The notes under the pieces were generated by a model, which saw nothing but the letters and a program-made list of their open reading frames with translations, ran no database searches and was not told the DNA's origin. 15,920 nt of DNA from Rhodobacteraceae bacterium UBA3069 (GTDB taxonomy: Bacteria; Pseudomonadota; Alphaproteobacteria; Rhodobacterales; Rhodobacteraceae), in assembly GCA_002366795.1 (NCBI GenBank), contig DFBX01000005.1, positions 1 to 15,920 on the forward strand. The letters run 5' to 3'. Below are positions 13,023 through 15,920 of the stretch, piece after piece; position 1 is the first letter of the stretch, and each line of letters opens with the position of its first letter. A program made the translations under genes and the position numbers.

Positions 13023-13901
13023 ATGCTAAGCCACCATATCGATTTGAACGGGCACCCCTTCCATTATCGTGCCTGGGGCCATGCGGGCGATCCGCTGATC
13101 GTGATGCTGCACGGGTTTCCCGAATATTCCGCCGCCTGGGACGAGCTGGCCCTGCGCCTGTCGCCGCGGTTTCACTGTATCGCGCCGGACCAGCGCGGAT
13201 ACGGACAAAGCTGGGCGCCGCAGGGTGTATCGGACTATGCCACCGGCAAGCTGGCGGGCGACATGGCCGCGCTGATCGAACGAATCAGCCCCGATGCGCC
13301 GGTGATCTTGCTGGGCCATGACTGGGGCGCGTCGGTTGCCTATGCGCTGTCCTTTGCGCGGCCAGACTTGGTGTCGCGGCTGATCATCCTGAACGGCGTG
13401 CATCCCTATTGCTTCCAGCGCGAGCTGGCCAAGGGCACGGCGCAGGCCGAGGCCTCGCAATATATCCATTTCCTGCGCGCCGAGGGGTCCGAGGAAAAGC
13501 TTGCGGCGGACGATTACGGCGGATTCATGCGGCTGTTCTCGGCCCATATGGACATGTCATGGATGACGCCGGACAAGGCCGCGCAATACAAGGCGGAGTG
13601 GTCGCGCCCCGGCCGTTTGCGCGGCATGGTCAACTGGTATCGGGCCACGCCATTGGTGGTGCCGAAACCCGGGCAAGGCTTTGACATGCCGGACATGGAC
13701 AAGACCCGGATGCAGGTGACGATGCCCCACTTGGTCCTGTGGGGCGATGGCGACACCGCCCTGCTGCCCGATTGCCTGAACGGTCTGGAGGAGTTCGCCG
13801 CCGATCTGACCATCCGCCATATCGAAGGGGCCGACCACTGGATCGCGCATCAACAGCCCGACGCGGTGGCCCTTGCGATCGAGGGCTGGCTGGCAGACTG
13901 A
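13023..13901 (+). CDS. Alpha/beta hydrolase, epoxide-hydrolase-like
   Basis: Cytosolic 292-aa alpha/beta hydrolase. HGFPE (30-34) gives the oxyanion loop. The nucleophile elbow is GHDWGAS with Asp D100 rather than Ser, which points to epoxide hydrolase or haloacid/haloalkane dehalogenase chemistry. The acid is probably D244 (WGDGDTALLP), and the base H272 is in EGADHWIAHQQP. Lid tyrosines Y147 (SQYIHFLR) and Y206 (VNWYRATP) match the pair that polarises the epoxide ring, so epoxide hydrolase is preferred. AGGGAGGA lies just upstream of the ATG. It is divergent from ppk2 with a shared FNR-type box. The natural substrate is unknown. Confidence 0.88.
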   Translation: MLSHHIDLNGHPFHYRAWGHAGDPLIVMLHGFPEYSAAWDELALRLSPRFHCIAPDQRGYGQSWAPQGVSDYATGKLAGDMAALIERISPDAPVILLGHDWGASVAYALSFARPDLVSRLIILNGVHPYCFQRELAKGTAQAEASQYIHFLRAEGSEEKLAADDYGGFMRLFSAHMDMSWMTPDKAAQYKAEWSRPGRLRGMVNWYRATPLVVPKPGQGFDMPDMDKTRMQVTMPHLVLWGDGDTALLPDCLNGLEEFAADLTIRHIEGADHWIAHQQPDAVALAIEGWLAD

Positions 13902-13935
13902 AGGGCCCGGCCCCCGCCCCCCTAGGGCCGTGATT

Positions 13936-14547
13936 TCATCCGCCCGCCAGTGTGGCCGCGATCCTTGCGCGCAGCGCGGGCAGCAATTCTGCCTCGAACC
14001 ACGGATTGCGGCGCAAGAAGGCATTGTTGCGCCAAGACGGGTGCGGGATGGGAAAGATTTCGGGCGCATAGGCGCGCCAGTTCCGCACTGTCGCGGTGAC
14101 CCCGGTCTTGCGCGCCGCCTCTCCCAGGTGCCAGTGCTGGGCATAGCGGCCGATGGCAATGGTCGTTGTCAGCTTCGGCAGCCTGTCCATCACCTGTTGG
14201 CGCCATGTCGCCGCGCAGCGCAGCGGCGGCGGCAGATCGCTGCCCTTGTCGTCATAGCCCGGAAAACAGAATGCCATCGGCACCACGGCAACCCTGTCCA
14301 GATCATAGAACTGGTCGCGATCAAGCCCCAGCCAGTCGCGCAGCCTGTCGCCCGACCGGTCATTGAACGGCATGCCGGTTTCATGCACCCGCATCCCCGG
14401 TGCCTGCCCCGCGACCAGCAGCCGTGCCGAGGACCGGAACCACGGCACCGGGCGCGGGCTGTGCGCCGTTTTGGTCTTGGCGAAATCGGCCGCACACAGG
14501 CGGCAGGCGCGAATGCGCGCGATAAACGCCTCCTCGCTTTCGGTCAT
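13936..14547 (-). CDS. Uracil-DNA glycosylase family protein, probable Fe-S type
   Basis: A 203-aa member of the uracil-DNA glycosylase superfamily, probably excising damaged bases in DNA repair. The first active-site motif region is VAGQAPGMRVHETGMPFNDR (45-64), then SGDRLRDWLG, and the C-terminal motif is PHPSWRNNAF (168-177). Four Cys (C15, C18, C94, C111) are spaced like the 4Fe-4S ligands of family 4 glycosylases: CRLC near the N-terminus, then FCFPGYDD and LRCAATW. The ATG at 14547 begins the usual N-terminal helix; a longer frame upstream runs through low-quality spacer. The ribosome site is weak. It reads in the same direction as the crotonase but lies 308 bp downstream of it. The activity is not proven. 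Confidence 0.83.
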   Translation of the reverse strand: MTESEEAFIARIRACRLCAADFAKTKTAHSPRPVPWFRSSARLLVAGQAPGMRVHETGMPFNDRSGDRLRDWLGLDRDQFYDLDRVAVVPMAFCFPGYDDKGSDLPPPLRCAATWRQQVMDRLPKLTTTIAIGRYAQHWHLGEAARKTGVTATVRNWRAYAPEIFPIPHPSWRNNAFLRRNPWFEAELLPALRARIAATLAGG

Positions 14548-14855
14548 GGGATCATCCGCGATGGTGTTGCTCCTTCCACGGGGACGGCAGGGCGATGAGT
14601 GGTCCGGCCCTTGCCCATGGCCTGTCATGGCAGACCCGCGCGCCGGGGGATACCCCCCGAATGAAGCACCGTACCGTACCGGACAGGCAAGCAACCAAGC
14701 AACTCCCCCCCTGCGGCCACGCGGCCCGCAGGGACATTCGAGCGCGCCCGGCCGGTTTCGTCAACCGCATGGACCGCGCTGCCACGGTTTGCATGTCATC
14801 ACATGCAAAAGGGGGGCGCAGGACGCCCTCCATTCCTGCCCGTCATTCGGCAGTG
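14548..14855. other. Gene-free spacer between the crotonase and glycosylase genes
   Basis: I see no gene in these 308 bp. They hold the crotonase terminator-like hairpins (14788-14831), CCTGCGG/CCGCAGG arms (around 14711-14735), CGGGGG-ATAC-CCCCCG-type arms (14644-14659), and a short ACCGT direct repeat (around 14668-14679). An open plus-strand frame crossing the region is a shadow of the crotonase gene. Confidence 0.6.
14788..14831 (-). terminator. Tandem hairpins after the crotonase gene
   Basis: In the minus direction, 24 nt after the stop, GGAGGGCG pairs with CGCCCCCC (one mismatch, 5-nt loop, 14831-14811), followed by TTTT. Next comes TTTGCATGT-GATG-ACATGCAAA (14809-14788), a perfect 9-bp stem. 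The first is a plausible intrinsic terminator. The GC-then-TTTGC hairpin order repeats that at 11696-11735. Confidence 0.5.
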
Positions 14856-15641
14856 TCAGAATTTCGGCGCGCGGCCCTGCATGTTGGCAGCAATGACTTC
14901 CATCTGGTGCGCGCCGCCGATCAGATCGGCCTGTTCACGGCTTTCTTCATACAGCACGGTCTTTTCATCCGCGCCGGATTCGGCCACGCCGATCAGCCGC
15001 TTGGCCGCACGGATGGCGCTGGGCGATTTGCCGGCGATGGTGGTGGCCAGCGCCTGCGCACGGGCCAGCGGGTCGTCGTTCAGTTCCGTCACAAGCCCCC
15101 AGTCCAGGCCTTGCTGCGCGGTCACCGGCTCTGCCGTGTAGGTCAGCAGCCGCAAAACATCAGAGCGTATCAGCTGCGGCCAGATGGTCATGCCGCCCAT
15201 GTCGGGCACAAGACCCCATTTCATTTCCATGATGGCCAGTTTGGTTTCGGGGTGGGCAATGCGGATATCGGCCCCCATGGCCAGTTGCAGCCCAGCGCCG
15301 AAGGCGACCCCGTGCACGGCGGCGATCACCGGCACTGGCACCTCGCGCCATGCCATGCAGACCTGTTGCATCAGGTTGGATGGGCCGTGGGTACGCGGCA
15401 AGACCCGTTCAATCGGGTCTTGCGCCGCGAACTTGGCAAAGCTGGCAACGTCCAGACCGGCGCAGAACGCCTTGCCCTTGCCGGAAATCACAACGGCGCG
15501 GATGTCGGCATTGCCCGCCAGTTCGGCCCCGGCGGCGACGACCGCCTCGGCCATGTCGGGATCGACGGCGTTCATCTTGTCATCACGCACAAGGGTGACA
15601 TGGGCAACGTGGTCTTTGATTTCTGTGGTGACGCGGGTCAT
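14856..15641 (-). CDS. Crotonase / enoyl-CoA hydratase family protein
   Basis: A 261-aa crotonase-fold acyl-CoA enzyme. The oxyanion-hole segments are GKAFCAGLDVASF (56-68) and HGVAFGAGLQLAMGADIRIA (110-129), followed by AIMEMKWGLVPDMGG (136-150). The residue matching the first catalytic Glu of classical hydratases is Gln (Q119); the second Glu is kept (E139), with an Asp at D147 in the PDMGG turn. This argues against a textbook enoyl-CoA hydratase and leaves an isomerase or other acyl-CoA reaction possible. The ATG at 15641 has AGGAGG upstream at suitable spacing; the ATG at 15686 is less likely. An IS5-type remnant begins about 80 bp upstream, so the native promoter may be altered. Confidence 0.9.
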   Translation of the reverse strand: MTRVTTEIKDHVAHVTLVRDDKMNAVDPDMAEAVVAAGAELAGNADIRAVVISGKGKAFCAGLDVASFAKFAAQDPIERVLPRTHGPSNLMQQVCMAWREVPVPVIAAVHGVAFGAGLQLAMGADIRIAHPETKLAIMEMKWGLVPDMGGMTIWPQLIRSDVLRLLTYTAEPVTAQQGLDWGLVTELNDDPLARAQALATTIAGKSPSAIRAAKRLIGVAESGADEKTVLYEESREQADLIGGAHQMEVIAANMQGRAPKF

Positions 15642-15719
15642 CTGGCGCTCCTCCTGCCGGGTTTGCGGAGAGATTGGCGCGGGCATGCGCCCGTGGCCAG
15701 AGGGACGTTGCGGAAAACC

Positions 15720-15899
15720 CTAGGGAAGCTCTGAACAACAGGCTTTGATTGGGTTCGTGCCCCTGCATATTGGTGGGCGGGAGCGTTTTCTGTTCGGTTG
15801 GTTTCTTCAGCGCATATCGTTTGACGTGCTTTCCCGGGTTTCAGACGGACTCTGCCATCAGCCTTTCCCTGACCATGTAGAGATTGGCCAGCGCGGTCA
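15720..15899 (-). mobile_element. IS5-family remnant (right part with terminal repeat)
   Basis: CTAG at 15720-15723 fits the YTAR target of IS5. The next bases, GGAAGCTCTGAACAAC (15724-15739), share the layout of the IS5 end GGAAGGTGCGAATAAG (10 of 16 identical). About 100 bp of untranslated tail follows, then the end of a transposase frame on the minus strand. The element is cut off near 15900 by another IS end, so this is only one end of it. Confidence 0.55.
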
Positions 15900-15900
15900 G
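15841..15900 (-). pseudogene. C-terminal fragment of an IS transposase
   Basis: Nineteen codons before a TGA stop read LTALANLYMVRERLMAESV. The ALANLYMVR-type ending resembles the C-termini of IS5-type DDE transposases. Upstream, the frame immediately meets a TAG within the sequence of the presumed second IS, so the gene is interrupted at this point. The family call is tentative because so little is visible. Confidence 0.45.
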
Positions 15901-15920
15901 GGACTATCCTGAATTTTGTG
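15900..15920. mobile_element. Terminal repeat of a probable IS256-family element at the right edge
   Basis: GGACTATCCTGAATTTTGTG preceded by G resembles IS256-type terminal repeats, which run GGG-CT-TC then AATTTTGTG. It begins exactly where the IS5-type transposase frame breaks. The element body would lie off the window to the right. Confidence 0.5.

Noticed and set aside
14595..15734. 379-aa plus-strand open frame across the crotonase gene
   Set aside because: Shadow frame; it runs through terminators and the IS boundary and has no recognisable domain.

Overview
The window is a GC-rich chromosomal stretch that looks like an alphaproteobacterium of the Rhodobacterales (Roseobacter/Paracoccus-like). 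The evidence is the gene families: ThyX, a TbpB-like lipoprotein with a Slam translocon, PPK2, a DUF1007/NicO pair, SdhE, and a class I aminotransferase divergent from an XRE regulator. A Rhodobacterales-type hairpin plus 'GGAG-TATTT' intergenic repeat supports this. Fourteen intact protein genes have a recognisable family, and one further conserved-looking gene has none. No rRNA, tRNA or CRISPR array was seen.

Layout. The left edge (1-23) is the terminal inverted repeat of an insertion sequence that lies off the window. Then come thyX (minus) and, divergently, a surface-lipoprotein/Slam pair followed by a glyoxalase I-like gene (plus). A minus-strand block follows: a MarR-type regulator, sdhE and an XRE regulator. 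The aminotransferase gene is divergent from XRE and is followed by a 139-aa gene of unknown function. A compact minus-strand operon reads DUF1007 -> NicO nickel/cobalt transporter -> MATE exporter. A periplasmic cyclase-family protein is divergent from it. After a repeat-rich convergent spacer come ppk2 (minus) and an epoxide-hydrolase-like gene (plus), which share a 127-bp divergent promoter region. Last are a uracil-DNA glycosylase family gene and a crotonase (both minus). The right edge is an IS5-type remnant, itself interrupted by what looks like the end of an IS256-type element.

How genes work together. The TbpB-like lipoprotein is probably the client of the adjacent Slam, which would move it to the cell surface. 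DUF1007 and NicO form a metal-handling pair, and the MATE exporter appears co-transcribed with them. The ppk2/hydrolase spacer holds an FNR-type palindrome with -10-like hexamers at equal distances on both sides, suggesting oxygen-responsive, two-way control.

Most of the window is ordinary core or accessory metabolism. The items most worth a second look are the two-way FNR-type promoter, the composite intergenic repeat at 11694-11807, the mosaic composition of the lipoprotein gene, several strong intergenic hairpins, and the nested IS remnants at the right edge. I found no new defence or mobile system. Because both ends fall in IS termini, the window may be a whole assembly contig bounded by repeats.
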